IMG/VR virus record: IMGVR_UViG_3300023178_000048
Coordinates: 1 to 63,320 of that record
Strand: one strand, 5' to 3'
Length of the DNA: 63,320 nucleotides
From: a virus
A program made the position numbers and the translations under genes. Positions 31,255 to 38,915 of the stretch are shown piece by piece. Within the stretch, counting starts at the first letter, position 1; each line of letters opens with the position of its first letter. The notes under the pieces were generated by a model. The model did not search any database. It saw nothing but the letters and a program-made list of their open reading frames with translations, and was not told the DNA's origin.

Positions 31255-31408
31255 TTTACCTGAACCGCGTGGTCGTGGGCCGAGTGATTTGGAAATTTTT
31301 GATGAGATATGGCACCTGATTAAGTCGGGTATTATTTTGTGTGTTCTCTTGTCGGGCATGGCGTTTATCACTGGCTTGGCATGGGGTTGGATTGGGAGGT
31401 TCCTTTGA
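31247..31408 (+). CDS. Single-TM small protein, 53 aa
   Basis: Start at ATG 31247 with GGAG upstream, overlapping the preceding gene. MSDLPEPRGRGPSDLEIFDE, then a membrane segment IILCVLLSGMAFITGLAWGW near the C-terminus. Unknown function. Confidence 0.6.
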   Translation: MSDLPEPRGRGPSDLEIFDEIWHLIKSGIILCVLLSGMAFITGLAWGWIGRFL

Positions 31409-31629
31409 CTAATTTATCGGTAGCGTTTTTCCCGTGCCCTGAGTGCGGCAAGTTAGCTAAATGCTTAGAGGTGCGCAAGCGCGCAAGCGGTGAGGGTACG
31501 TGGAAATATCGCAGGTATGAATGCTCTAGTGAGCACAAGTTTTCTACCGCAGAACATGTTTACCAGCCCGTGCGTGGGCACAAGAAAAGTTTGATTCAGT
31601 TTCGAGAGGAGCTAGACGATGCCAAGTGA
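31405..31629 (+). CDS. NrdR-type zinc ribbon without ATP cone, 74 aa (TTG start)
   Basis: TTG start at 31405 overlapping TGA, with GGGAGG 5 bases upstream. The ribbon CPECGKLAKCLEVRK followed by W-x-Y-R-R-Y-E-C and HKFSTAEHV resembles the NrdR zinc ribbon (RRRxC..CxxxFTTxE). The protein ends before any ATP-cone domain, so only a DNA-binding-type ribbon remains. Possibly a regulator or host mimic. Confidence 0.65.
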   Translation: MTNLSVAFFPCPECGKLAKCLEVRKRASGEGTWKYRRYECSSEHKFSTAEHVYQPVRGHKKSLIQFREELDDAK

Positions 31630-31855
31630 AGAAGAGTTCAGAGAGTTAGATTTACTTCTAGGAGACGCAAGAAATGAAAACAGAATCTTACGACACAGAT
31701 TGGATAAAGCCTTGGATGAGGCCGTGCGACTACGACAAGCACTGGAAGGCATCCTCGCCCTATCCTACCAATCCATTTATCCGAGTCAATCCCAAGGAGT
31801 TAGTGAAGGCCCACCGAATGTGGGAGAAGCAGCAACAGAAATCGGGGCAGACTGA
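31619..31855 (+). CDS. Coiled-coil protein, 78 aa (overlaps the next gene)
   Basis: GAGGAG lies 7 bases before ATG. N-terminal acidic coiled coil (EEFRELDLLLGDARNENRIL ... DKALDEAVRLRQALEG). The C-terminal third looks less like a protein core. It shares 182 bases with another open frame (31674-31886) that also has a ribosome site, so the two may be a nested gene pair, or only one is real. Confidence 0.55.
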   Translation: MPSEEEFRELDLLLGDARNENRILRHRLDKALDEAVRLRQALEGILALSYQSIYPSQSQGVSEGPPNVGEAATEIGAD

Positions 31856-31886
31856 CCTTGACGATCTAGGCGAAGCGCCATTTTGA
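31674..31886 (+). CDS. Small protein, 70 aa (overlaps the preceding gene)
   Basis: AGGAG lies 9 bases before ATG, inside the coiled-coil gene. MKTESYDTDWIKPWMRPCDY, then SPYPTNPFIRVNPKELVKAH and an acidic end (DLDDLGEAPF). The composition is protein-like over the full length. Read in a different frame from its neighbour. Confidence 0.55.
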   Translation: MKTESYDTDWIKPWMRPCDYDKHWKASSPYPTNPFIRVNPKELVKAHRMWEKQQQKSGQTDLDDLGEAPF

Positions 31887-31908
31887 AAGGAGTAAACTAA
31901 TGTAATAC

Positions 31909-31938
31909 TTGACAAACTGATATTTGACCGCACATAAT
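31909..31938 (+). promoter_or_regulatory. Sigma70-type promoter of the DUF3310 / DNA polymerase unit
   Basis: TTGACA (31909-31914), 18 bases, CATAAT (31933-31938), in the 83-bp gap before the gene at 31970. It carries the same TTGACAAAC box as four other early units. Confidence 0.65.
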
Positions 31939-31969
31939 CACGATTCAATTTTTTTGGAGAAAGCAAATC

Positions 31970-32413
31970 ATGCGTAAAACATCACGTAGACAGAAAATCA
32001 TTCAGCAAATCAAACTTGGCAAGACCAACCAAGAGATACTTAGTTCCATCAGAGGCGTCACCAAGTCTCAGGTGTATAACGCTCGATGGGAGTTTAATAA
32101 GTCAGCGGGGTCTGACGAAGTAGTTAAAGCCAAGCGACCAGTCGGGCGACCAAAGAAAGTTATAACATTAACGCCTAGCGGAGTCGAACTTTTAGATAAG
32201 CTCGCATCCCATGATAGGAACAAGGTGGTTAACAATCCGCCTCACTACACTGATGGCGGTATGGAAGTTATTGACTTTATCGAAGCCAAGAAACTAAACT
32301 ATCACCTAGGCAACGTAGTAAAGTACGTGTCACGAGCGGGTAAGAAAGACAATGCGCGAACAGACTTAGAAAAAGCTAAGTGGTATCTAGAAAGAGCCAT
32401 CGAGCGTATATAG
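31970..32413 (+). CDS. HTH / AT-hook protein fused to DUF3310, 147 aa
   Basis: N-terminal HTH-like helices (residues about 5-45, TNQEILSSIRGVTKSQVYNA), a basic hinge with the AT-hook-like VGRPKK (about 58-63), then DUF3310: NNPPHYTDGGMEVIDFIEAK, LGNVVKYVSRAGKKDN, DLEKAKWYLERAI. DUF3310 is frequent in phages; earlier annotation as nucleotide kinase is unproven. The N-terminal DNA-binding part is unusual. A palindrome copy lies inside (32101). Confidence 0.8.
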   Translation: MRKTSRRQKIIQQIKLGKTNQEILSSIRGVTKSQVYNARWEFNKSAGSDEVVKAKRPVGRPKKVITLTPSGVELLDKLASHDRNKVVNNPPHYTDGGMEVIDFIEAKKLNYHLGNVVKYVSRAGKKDNARTDLEKAKWYLERAIERI

Positions 32414-32418
32414 TCTTA

Positions 32419-32439
32419 AGCGGGGGCTTGTCCCCCGCT
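32419..32439 (+). repeat. GC hairpin before DNA polymerase
   Basis: AGCGGGGG, CTTGT loop, CCCCCGCT: perfect 8-bp stem without U tract, 15 bases upstream of the polymerase start. Could block upstream ribosomes or stabilise the polymerase mRNA. Confidence 0.7.
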
Positions 32440-32454
32440 GCCCCCGGAGAACAG

Positions 32455-34335
32455 ATGTCGTTAATTACACTAGACTTTGAGACTTACTATTCAAAGTCGT
32501 TCAGCCTATCTAGGCTACCCACAGAAGAATATATACGGTCACCTGAATTTGAGGTGATTGGCGTCGCTATAAAGATTGACGAAGGCGAAGTAGTATGGCA
32601 TGCCGGTAACAAAGAGGCCCTACGCAAAACTTTGTTGGCGCTCGATTGGAAGAACAGCGCCCTGCTTTGCCACAACACAATGTTTGATGGAGCCATACTT
32701 AAATGGTTCTTTGGTATAACCCCCAAATACTATCTAGACACGCTATGCATGGCTAGAGCCGTTCACGGCGTAGAAGTCGGAGGTTCGCTCGCGGCGTTAG
32801 CAGAAAGATACCAAATAGGCAAGAAAGGCACAGAAGTAGTCAACGCGCTTGGTAAGTATCTAGCTGATTTCAACGAAGAAGACTTGGCGCGGTATGGTGA
32901 GTATTGCCGTAATGACGTTCAGTTAACGTTTGACTTGTTCGCTAGGCTTGGCGCAAATATAGACGAGTCTGAGTTGGACTTGATTGATATGACAATCAGG
33001 ATGTTTACGCATCCGAAACTACAAGTTGATGTTGAACTGCTTGAGAAGCGGCTGGTAGAACTTAAAGAAGAAAAGCTTGAGCTACTGTCTTCACTAAAGG
33101 AAAAACTTAAATGTGAGACAGAAGAAGACGTCCGTAAGAAACTGTCATCTAACCAGCAGTTTGCCAATGTGCTTAGGGATTTTGGTGTTGAGCCAAAGAT
33201 GAAGATAAGCAAAACTACGGGCAAAGAAACCTTGGCGCTGGCTAAAGGCGATCCGGAGTTTATTGAGTTAACTGAACACGAAAATTCATTCATCCAGCAC
33301 CTATGCACTGTGCGTCTAGGCACTAAGTCAACCATTGAAGAATCGCGCATACAGCGTTTCATAGACATAAGTAAGCGTAATCGCGGCGCGCTACCGATAC
33401 CATTGAAATACTACGGCGCCCACACTGGGCGGTGGTCGGGCTACGACAAAGTTAACTTTCAGAACCTACCTAGCCGCGACCCGAAAAAGAAAACGCTAAA
33501 ACAAGCAGTGATAGCGCCAGAAGGTTATGTTGTTATCAACTGTGACTCTTCTCAGATTGAGGCGCGGGTGCTTGCTTGGCTATCCGGTCAGACTGATCTG
33601 ACACAATCTTTTGCCGACAAAGAAGACGTTTACAAAATAATGGCGGCTTCCATCTATGACAAAGATAGGGAAGATATAACCAAAGACGAGCGATTCGTTG
33701 GTAAGACAACTATCCTAGGATGCGGCTACGGCATGGGAGCAAAGCGCTTTGCGTTGCAGTTAAAGACGATGGGCGTTGACATGACCGAGGACGAAGCCAA
33801 ACGAATCATAGATGTATACCGTAGCGAATACAGCAATATAAAAAACTTATGGTACGAGGCCGATAGATTTATAGATACTATGCTGGCTCAGGATTTCAAA
33901 GAGACGCTATATTTTGGTCAGCATAAGTGCGTCAAGGTCTACAACGACGGCATCACCCTACCCAATGACTTACGTATATCTTACAAAAACCTACGCCGCG
34001 AGAATGTACCGAGCGAGCACGAGGGCGAGCCACCGGTATCTAAGATTGTCTATGACTCGCGTAAGGGAAAGGTATTCTTATGGGGCGGCACGTTCGTAGA
34101 GAACGTTATTCAAGCCTTGGCGCGAATCATTGTGGGTGAGCAGATGCTCGCTATTAACAAGAAATACCAAGTGGTGCTGACCGTCCACGATGCGGCGGTA
34201 GTAGTCGTGCCTGAAGACGAGGCTGACGAGGCCGTTGAGTATATAACTGGCATCATGTCTACGCCCCCCACTTGGGCGTCTACGCTCCCGGTAGCCTGTG
34301 AGGCAGAGTTTGCACAACGCTACGGCGACTGTTAA
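32455..34335 (+). CDS. Family A DNA polymerase with 3'-5' exonuclease, 626 aa
   Basis: Start at MSLITLDFETYYS with GGAG 5 bases upstream. Exonuclease: D7-x-E9 (Exo I), N74-x3-D78 (Exo II), Y150-x3-D154 (Exo III). Polymerase: motif A INCDSSQIEARVLAW (D364), motif B RFVGKTTILGCGYG (about 413-426), motif C VHD (577-579). No 5' nuclease domain. This is the replicative enzyme. A palindrome copy lies in the motif A region (33587). Confidence 0.95.
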   Translation: MSLITLDFETYYSKSFSLSRLPTEEYIRSPEFEVIGVAIKIDEGEVVWHAGNKEALRKTLLALDWKNSALLCHNTMFDGAILKWFFGITPKYYLDTLCMARAVHGVEVGGSLAALAERYQIGKKGTEVVNALGKYLADFNEEDLARYGEYCRNDVQLTFDLFARLGANIDESELDLIDMTIRMFTHPKLQVDVELLEKRLVELKEEKLELLSSLKEKLKCETEEDVRKKLSSNQQFANVLRDFGVEPKMKISKTTGKETLALAKGDPEFIELTEHENSFIQHLCTVRLGTKSTIEESRIQRFIDISKRNRGALPIPLKYYGAHTGRWSGYDKVNFQNLPSRDPKKKTLKQAVIAPEGYVVINCDSSQIEARVLAWLSGQTDLTQSFADKEDVYKIMAASIYDKDREDITKDERFVGKTTILGCGYGMGAKRFALQLKTMGVDMTEDEAKRIIDVYRSEYSNIKNLWYEADRFIDTMLAQDFKETLYFGQHKCVKVYNDGITLPNDLRISYKNLRRENVPSEHEGEPPVSKIVYDSRKGKVFLWGGTFVENVIQALARIIVGEQMLAINKKYQVVLTVHDAAVVVVPEDEADEAVEYITGIMSTPPTWASTLPVACEAEFAQRYGDC

Positions 34336-34369
34336 CATATAGCTCCCTTTACAAACCGGAAGATTTAGT

Positions 34370-35029
34370 ATGAATACAGTCAAGTGGTCGTTCTCCAGTC
34401 TAAAAGATTACATTAACTGCCCACGGCAGTACCAAGAAATTAAAGTTCTCAAGCGGTTCCATAAGGCGCCAACTCAGCAAACACTTTATGGTCAAGAAGT
34501 ACATAGGGCACTAGAGGACTATGTCAAAGACGGCACGCCGCTTGCGAAGAACTATCAGAAATACAAACCTCAGCTAGACCCGCTTAGAGATATGCCGGGT
34601 GATAAGTACCCCGAGCATCGCATGGCGCTGACCATTGACAAAGAACCATGCAAGTTCGGGTCGCCCGACTATTGGGTACGAGGTATTGCTGACTTAGTGG
34701 TGGTGGATGGAGACACAGGCTTCATAGTTGACTATAAAACGGGGAAGTCAACCTATCCTGACCTGAAACAGTTGCAGTTGATGGCGCTTATGGCGTTTGC
34801 CCATTTTCCGCAATTAGAGCGTATAAAGGGCGGATTACTTTTTGTCGCCTACGAAGATTTCTTCACTTCTGAGTACACGCGGGATAAAATTGATGAATAC
34901 TGGGAGTCGTTCAACGAACCACTGACTCGGTTACAGTTTTCTTTAGATAACGACACTTGGCAAGAAAACCCGACAGGGCTTTGCGGGTGGTGTCCAGTAT
35001 CTATATGTCAACACTACAAGGAAAGGTAG
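34370..35029 (+). CDS. Cas4-like PD-(D/E)XK exonuclease with Fe-S cysteines, 219 aa
   Basis: RecB-type nuclease: H45 in GQEVHRALE, D108 in GIADLVVVD, D121-x-K123 in FIVDYKTGK, then QLQLMALMA. C17 near the N-terminus plus C205, C208 and C213 at the C-terminus form the iron-sulphur pattern of Cas4/AddB-type nucleases. Likely a recombination or end-processing exonuclease acting with the polymerase encoded upstream. Confidence 0.88.
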   Translation: MNTVKWSFSSLKDYINCPRQYQEIKVLKRFHKAPTQQTLYGQEVHRALEDYVKDGTPLAKNYQKYKPQLDPLRDMPGDKYPEHRMALTIDKEPCKFGSPDYWVRGIADLVVVDGDTGFIVDYKTGKSTYPDLKQLQLMALMAFAHFPQLERIKGGLLFVAYEDFFTSEYTRDKIDEYWESFNEPLTRLQFSLDNDTWQENPTGLCGWCPVSICQHYKER

Positions 35030-35031
35030 AC

Positions 35032-35229
35032 ATGCAGGTTTCAGGTTTAATCGACTACGCAAAACCAATGATGGATGCAGAACAAGCGTTGAAAAATATG
35101 CATCAAGCGGCGCTACATAAAGACTTTGAGATCGCTAAAGAGTTTGCGCTTGAGGCTATGAGCTATACAAAGCTGGCTATGCATTCCATCACAATCATGG
35201 AAGAAGACAAAAATGGCTTACGTCAATAA
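35032..35229 (+). CDS. Helical small protein, 65 aa
   Basis: Start at ATG 35032 right after the nuclease. MQVSGLIDYAKPMMDAEQAL ... LEAMSYTKLAMHSITIMEED. All-helical; its end overlaps the next gene by 17 bases. Unknown function. Confidence 0.6.
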   Translation: MQVSGLIDYAKPMMDAEQALKNMHQAALHKDFEIAKEFALEAMSYTKLAMHSITIMEEDKNGLRQ

Positions 35230-35533
35230 AAAACGCCCTTACAAGAAAGAGTATCAGCAACAAAAAGCGCGTGGCGAACACGCTAACCGTATGGAGCGTC
35301 AACGCCTCCGGCGAAAAGTCGATAGCGAAGGTCGAGATGCTAACGGTAACGGTAAAGCCGATGCGCGTGAGGGCAGAGACTTATCGCATAACAAAGCGCT
35401 AGGCAAGGGTGGTTCAAACGCCGATGGTTACAAGATTAAGTCCGCCAGTGCGAATCGTTCGTTTCGCCGTGACTCAAATGGTAAGTTGGTGTCTGAAACA
35501 AGCAAGCGAGAAAAAAAGCGAAAAAAAGCTTGA
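35213..35533 (+). CDS. Basic HNH-like small protein, 106 aa
   Basis: Very basic. GRDLSHNKALGKGGSNADGY and SASANRSFRRDS resemble the D-x-x-H-x-x-P-L-x-K-G-G-x-N block of small HNH endonucleases followed by the ANR.. helix. The catalytic His-Asn spacing is only partly preserved, so nuclease activity is doubtful; it may be a DNA-binding protein. The stop overlaps the promoter box TTGACA (35530). Confidence 0.6.
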   Translation: MAYVNKKRPYKKEYQQQKARGEHANRMERQRLRRKVDSEGRDANGNGKADAREGRDLSHNKALGKGGSNADGYKIKSASANRSFRRDSNGKLVSETSKREKKRKKA

Positions 35534-35697
35534 CAAACTAGAAAATCGCCCCTACATTAGGGGCTGCGACTGTAAGGCATGAGTGGGTCGCACAGGTTTG
35601 TATATCTACCTGATCAACCATGTCAGCCGAGCGGGGCTCAAACGTTTTCTTGTCGTCTCCGGCTCGACAGGCTCGGCACAAACAGTTTTGAGGTAGT
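35530..35697 (+). promoter_or_regulatory. Promoter with palindromic -10 region and structured leader of the helicase gene
   Basis: TTGACA (35530-35535), 17 bases, TACATT (35553-35558). The -10 sits in a palindrome GCCCCTA-CAT-TAGGGGC, so a dimeric repressor site or hairpin is plausible. The remaining 140-bp leader contains further inverted pairs (TGCGAC with GTCGCA, GCCGAGC with GCTCGGC) and no gene. It looks like a folded 5' leader of the helicase mRNA; I do not recognise a known riboswitch. Confidence 0.55.
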
Positions 35698-37281
35698 ATG
35701 GAAGTAGTTTTAGATAGTGCGATTAAGTTTAAGGCTCCGGTTGAACACGCCGAGCATATAACTCGCGCCATTGATAAAAGCGAGATTCTGAACGTAGCGT
35801 CAGGCGTTGCTGACGTCCTAGTTAACTGGGAACTAGACGAGATGAAAACACTCGCTAGATACGTTCCGCACGACATAAAAATTCCATCCCCCATAGTAAG
35901 AGAGTACGACTGGCCCGGCTTGTTCAAGCCATTCCAGCATCAAATAGAGACCGCTGAGTTTCTGTCCTTACGACAACGAGCATTCTGCTTCAACGAAGCC
36001 GGTACTGGTAAAACGTCAGCCGCTATTTGGGCGGCGGACTACTTAATGAAAAAAGGGCTGGTACATCGCGTCTTAGTTGTGTGTCCGCTGTCCATCATGT
36101 ACTCAGCGTGGCAAGCCGATCTATTCAAAACAGTCATGCATAGGCGTAGCGCTGTGGCTTACGGATCGGCGTCTAGGCGCAAGAACATAATTGAAAGCAC
36201 CCCGCATTACGAGTTTATCGTAACTAACTATGACGGCGTGGGCGTCATGCACAAAGAAATCAAAGAGGGCGGCTTTGACTTAATCATCGTTGACGAAGCT
36301 AACGCTTATAAGAATGTATCGACAGTTCGCTGGAAGAAACTATCAAAGATAATTGACGCGACTACATACGTTTGGATGATGACCGGCACACCGGCATCGC
36401 AGTCGCCTATGGATGCTTTTGGTCTGGCTAAGATAATCAACCCCAACGGCATAACCCGCACTGCTACGGCTTGGCGCGATAGAGTGATGTATCAGGTAAC
36501 TAGATTTAAGTGGTTACCCAAAGCAGAATCAAAACAGACGGTATTTGACGCGCTACAACCAGCCATCAGATTTAATAAGAACGAGTGCCTAGACTTGCCT
36601 GACGTCATGTACCAAACTAGGGAAGTACCGCTGACGCCACAAGCCTTGTCTTTCTATAAGAAACTCAAAAACGATATGATGATTAAGGCGGCGGGCGAAG
36701 AAGTTAGCGCAGTCAATGCCGCCGCCGCTTTGAATAAGTTACTTCAGTTGTCGGGTGGCGCAATCTACACGGACAACCAAGAAGTGCTTGAGTTTGACAT
36801 AGGCCCCCGCAAGCAGGCGCTTAAAGAGGTTCTAGAAGAGACCGAGCACAAAGTCATTGTGTTCGTGCCGTACCGTCACACGATTGAGTTAGTAAGTAAC
36901 TTTCTGCGCTCAGAAGGCTATACTGTCGAAATCATATCAGGCGATGTTACTGCTAGAGAGCGCGGCGAAATATTCAACCGCTTTCAAACAACGAACAATC
37001 CGCACGTGTTGGTGATTCAGCCGCAAGCGGCGTCGCATGGCGTAACCCTAACCGCAGCCAATACGGTTGTGTTTTGGTCGCCGGTAATGTCAGTCGAGAC
37101 TTATATGCAGTGCGTCGCGCGTATTGATAGGGTAGGTCAAAAGAACAAGATGACTGTTGTTCATCTTCAAGGGTCGGAGGTAGAACGTCGTGTATTTAAT
37201 ATGTTGATGGATAAAAAAGAATTACACGAGGGCTTAGTTGATCTTTATAAACAGGAAATGGAAGGAGAAAATAATGGTTGA
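35698..37281 (+). CDS. SNF2-type helicase/ATPase, 527 aa
   Basis: Walker A NEAGTGKTS (K105), motif II VDEAN (D199-E200), motif III WMMTGTP, and the C-terminal half with QPQAASHGVTLTAANTVVFW and motif VI QCVARIDRVGQK (about 478). Short phage form of the SNF2/Rad54 superfamily 2 translocases, probably remodelling DNA-protein complexes or replication forks. A palindrome copy lies at 35799, about 100 bases into the gene. Confidence 0.9.
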   Translation: MEVVLDSAIKFKAPVEHAEHITRAIDKSEILNVASGVADVLVNWELDEMKTLARYVPHDIKIPSPIVREYDWPGLFKPFQHQIETAEFLSLRQRAFCFNEAGTGKTSAAIWAADYLMKKGLVHRVLVVCPLSIMYSAWQADLFKTVMHRRSAVAYGSASRRKNIIESTPHYEFIVTNYDGVGVMHKEIKEGGFDLIIVDEANAYKNVSTVRWKKLSKIIDATTYVWMMTGTPASQSPMDAFGLAKIINPNGITRTATAWRDRVMYQVTRFKWLPKAESKQTVFDALQPAIRFNKNECLDLPDVMYQTREVPLTPQALSFYKKLKNDMMIKAAGEEVSAVNAAAALNKLLQLSGGAIYTDNQEVLEFDIGPRKQALKEVLEETEHKVIVFVPYRHTIELVSNFLRSEGYTVEIISGDVTARERGEIFNRFQTTNNPHVLVIQPQAASHGVTLTAANTVVFWSPVMSVETYMQCVARIDRVGQKNKMTVVHLQGSEVERRVFNMLMDKKELHEGLVDLYKQEMEGENNG

Positions 37282-37675
37282 CATGGAAGAGTTGGTTGTC
37301 GCATACTTGGCGATTCGTACCGAACGAGACAAGATCAAAAGCGAGTACGAGCGCAAAGACGAAGCCTTGCGAGATGACTTGGCGAAGCTGGAGAAAGTAA
37401 TGCTAGAAGGATGCAGTGAAGTAAATGCTGACAGCATCCGTACTAAAAACGGTACGGTCATGCGTGTAGTAAAAGAGCGCTTCTTTTGTACCGACTGGGA
37501 TAACTTCAGGAAGTTTGAGTTAGAGAACCCTGACTACGACTTTCGGGAGCGCCGAATCCACCAAGCCAATTTTAGAGATTTCATGTCCGAGCATCAGCAA
37601 GATGGCTTGCCGCCCGGTGTGAATGCGATGCGTGAGCTGGCTATTACAGTACGTAAAGCCCGTGACCGCGATTAG
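37274..37675 (+). CDS. Conserved phage protein, 133 aa
   Basis: Start at MVDMEELVVAYLAIRTERDK, AGGAG 6 bases upstream, overlapping the helicase stop. Coiled-coil N-terminus, then ADSIRTKNGTVMRVVKERFF and RRIHQANFRDFMSEHQ, PPGVNAMRELAITVRK. This layout is common in small phage proteins next to replication genes. I know no function. Confidence 0.75.
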   Translation: MVDMEELVVAYLAIRTERDKIKSEYERKDEALRDDLAKLEKVMLEGCSEVNADSIRTKNGTVMRVVKERFFCTDWDNFRKFELENPDYDFRERRIHQANFRDFMSEHQQDGLPPGVNAMRELAITVRKARDRD

Positions 37676-37698
37676 TTTTAATTCAGTTGGAGATTATC

Positions 37699-38553
37699 AT
37701 GGCAAACGAACTTGCTAAATTTTTCGAGAACAACCCCGCTCTTATTGAACAGGGTTTAGATGAAGATACCCTTGCCGTCGCTGGCGGCGCTACAAAGGGT
37801 GCGAAGCGCATTTCTATCAAAGGGCGTGTGTTTCGTAAAATTGTTGGTGGTAAAGAAGTAAGCGTCAACGAAGATAACTTCATGAATGTTATCTTTGTAA
37901 AGATGGCCCACGAGGCGTCGCGCACTTGCTACGATGGTGCTTACAAGGAGGGGGAAAAAGTCGGCCCAGTTTGCTGGTCTTCTGATTCACGCAAGCCTGA
38001 CCCCGCTGTACCTAACCCACCAGCATCCGCTTGTGATATGTGCCCTAACTCTGTCAAGGGCAGTGGTCAAGGTGGCAACGGCACTAAATGTAAACTGTCT
38101 TGGCGCACTGCGGTAGTATTGCCGCATGACCCGGATGGTGATGTTTATCAGTTGGTTCTACCAGCCATGAGCGTGTTTGGTAAAGAGGAAAACGGTCGCT
38201 GGCCTTTCCGCCCATACATTCAAATGCTGGCAAACAACAACGTCAGCGCTGGCCGCGTGGTTACTAAGATGCAGTTTGACATCAAAGCGCCCGTGCCGCG
38301 TGTGTTATTCTCACCCGCTCAAGCAGTACCCGAGGAATTGCGTAACTCTGTGATGGCACAGGCAAAGTCTCAGGCGGCTGAGTCAGCGGTTAAGATGACC
38401 GTGTATCAAGCTGATGGTGGTTCTGATACGGAAGTAGCCCAGCCGGAAGCGTTAGAAAGCGATCCCGTTAAGCGTCCTAGCGCCAAGAAAGCTGAACCCG
38501 AGGAAGTTACTGACCACGTTGATGTAATCAAGAAGTGGACTAAGAAAGGGTAA
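37699..38553 (+). CDS. Conserved replication-region protein with Cys cluster, 284 aa
   Basis: Start at MANELAKFFENNP (TTGGAG 6 bases upstream). Central beta-rich part with CWSSDSRKPDP, then SACDMCPNSVKGSG and KCKLSWRTAVVLP, giving four clustered Cys that may bind zinc. Acidic/basic C-terminal tail (EEVTDHVDVIKKWTKKG). Widely found beside phage polymerase/primase genes; an ssDNA-binding role is a guess from place and tail. Confidence 0.65.
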   Translation: MANELAKFFENNPALIEQGLDEDTLAVAGGATKGAKRISIKGRVFRKIVGGKEVSVNEDNFMNVIFVKMAHEASRTCYDGAYKEGEKVGPVCWSSDSRKPDPAVPNPPASACDMCPNSVKGSGQGGNGTKCKLSWRTAVVLPHDPDGDVYQLVLPAMSVFGKEENGRWPFRPYIQMLANNNVSAGRVVTKMQFDIKAPVPRVLFSPAQAVPEELRNSVMAQAKSQAAESAVKMTVYQADGGSDTEVAQPEALESDPVKRPSAKKAEPEEVTDHVDVIKKWTKKG

Positions 38554-38555
38554 AG

Positions 38556-38858
38556 ATGGTAAGACCGCACGGCGGTAAACTACTCAGCACCCTTGAAACC
38601 CAAGATGGGTTAGGTATCGAACTGGGCCGAGTTTGCATCGACGCTAAGTTGCCTATGAAACAGGTAGGCTTGGCGCTCGGTGTGAGCCGGTTTACGATAC
38701 ACAAGTGGTTTCTCGGTAGCGTTATTGCTAATAGGTATCACGCAGTGATTGAAGCGTTTATTAGTCAAGTCAGGTCAGCTATGGAAGTGGGGAGACTTCC
38801 AGCAAAAGACTGGCAAGATGCTAGAAAGTATTTCGATGAGACTAAGAACGCAGTCTAA
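38556..38858 (+). CDS. HTH DNA-binding protein, 100 aa
   Basis: Helix-turn-helix at residues about 32-53 (KQVGLALGVSRFTIHKWFLG), a Cro/C1-like arrangement, with helical flanks. It lies between the Cys-cluster protein and primase. A candidate transcriptional regulator of the phage, and another possible reader of the early-arm palindromes. Confidence 0.75.
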   Translation: MVRPHGGKLLSTLETQDGLGIELGRVCIDAKLPMKQVGLALGVSRFTIHKWFLGSVIANRYHAVIEAFISQVRSAMEVGRLPAKDWQDARKYFDETKNAV

Positions 38859-38875
38859 TCAAACCAACAACTTGC

Positions 38876-38897
38876 AGGGCGGGGGGAACCCCGCCCT
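38876..38897 (+). repeat. GC hairpin before primase
   Basis: AGGGCGGGG, GGAA loop, CCCCGCCCT: perfect 9-bp stem closed by a GNRA tetraloop, with no U tract. It lies 18 bases before the primase start, where a clear ribosome site is missing, so it may affect primase translation. Confidence 0.75.
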
Positions 38898-38915
38898 TAA
38901 CATCTCTGCGAAGCA

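Larger units (their letters stand above)
19628..35814. repeat. Dispersed palindrome family GTCAG-N6-CTGAC of the early arm
   Basis: Thirteen exact copies start at 20442, 20989, 21685, 22321, 23833, 24334, 25648, 26008, 26733, 28159, 32101, 33587 and 35799, each 16 bp long. N5 variants are at 19628 and 20413; degenerate copies at 18806, 19657 and 23197. Many extend to GTCAGA-N4-TCTGAC and most are followed by G/A then C/T. Four exact copies are noncoding (20442, 20989, 22321, 24334) and nine are inside genes. None was found by eye in the leftward arm. Likely protein-binding sites or RNA hairpins; identity unknown. Confidence 0.9.

Noticed and set aside
35620-35690. tRNA-like acceptor pairing (GCCGAGC with GCTCGGC) in the helicase leader
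   Set aside because: Too short for a tRNA and no T-arm or anticodon arm could be drawn; kept only as a leader structure.
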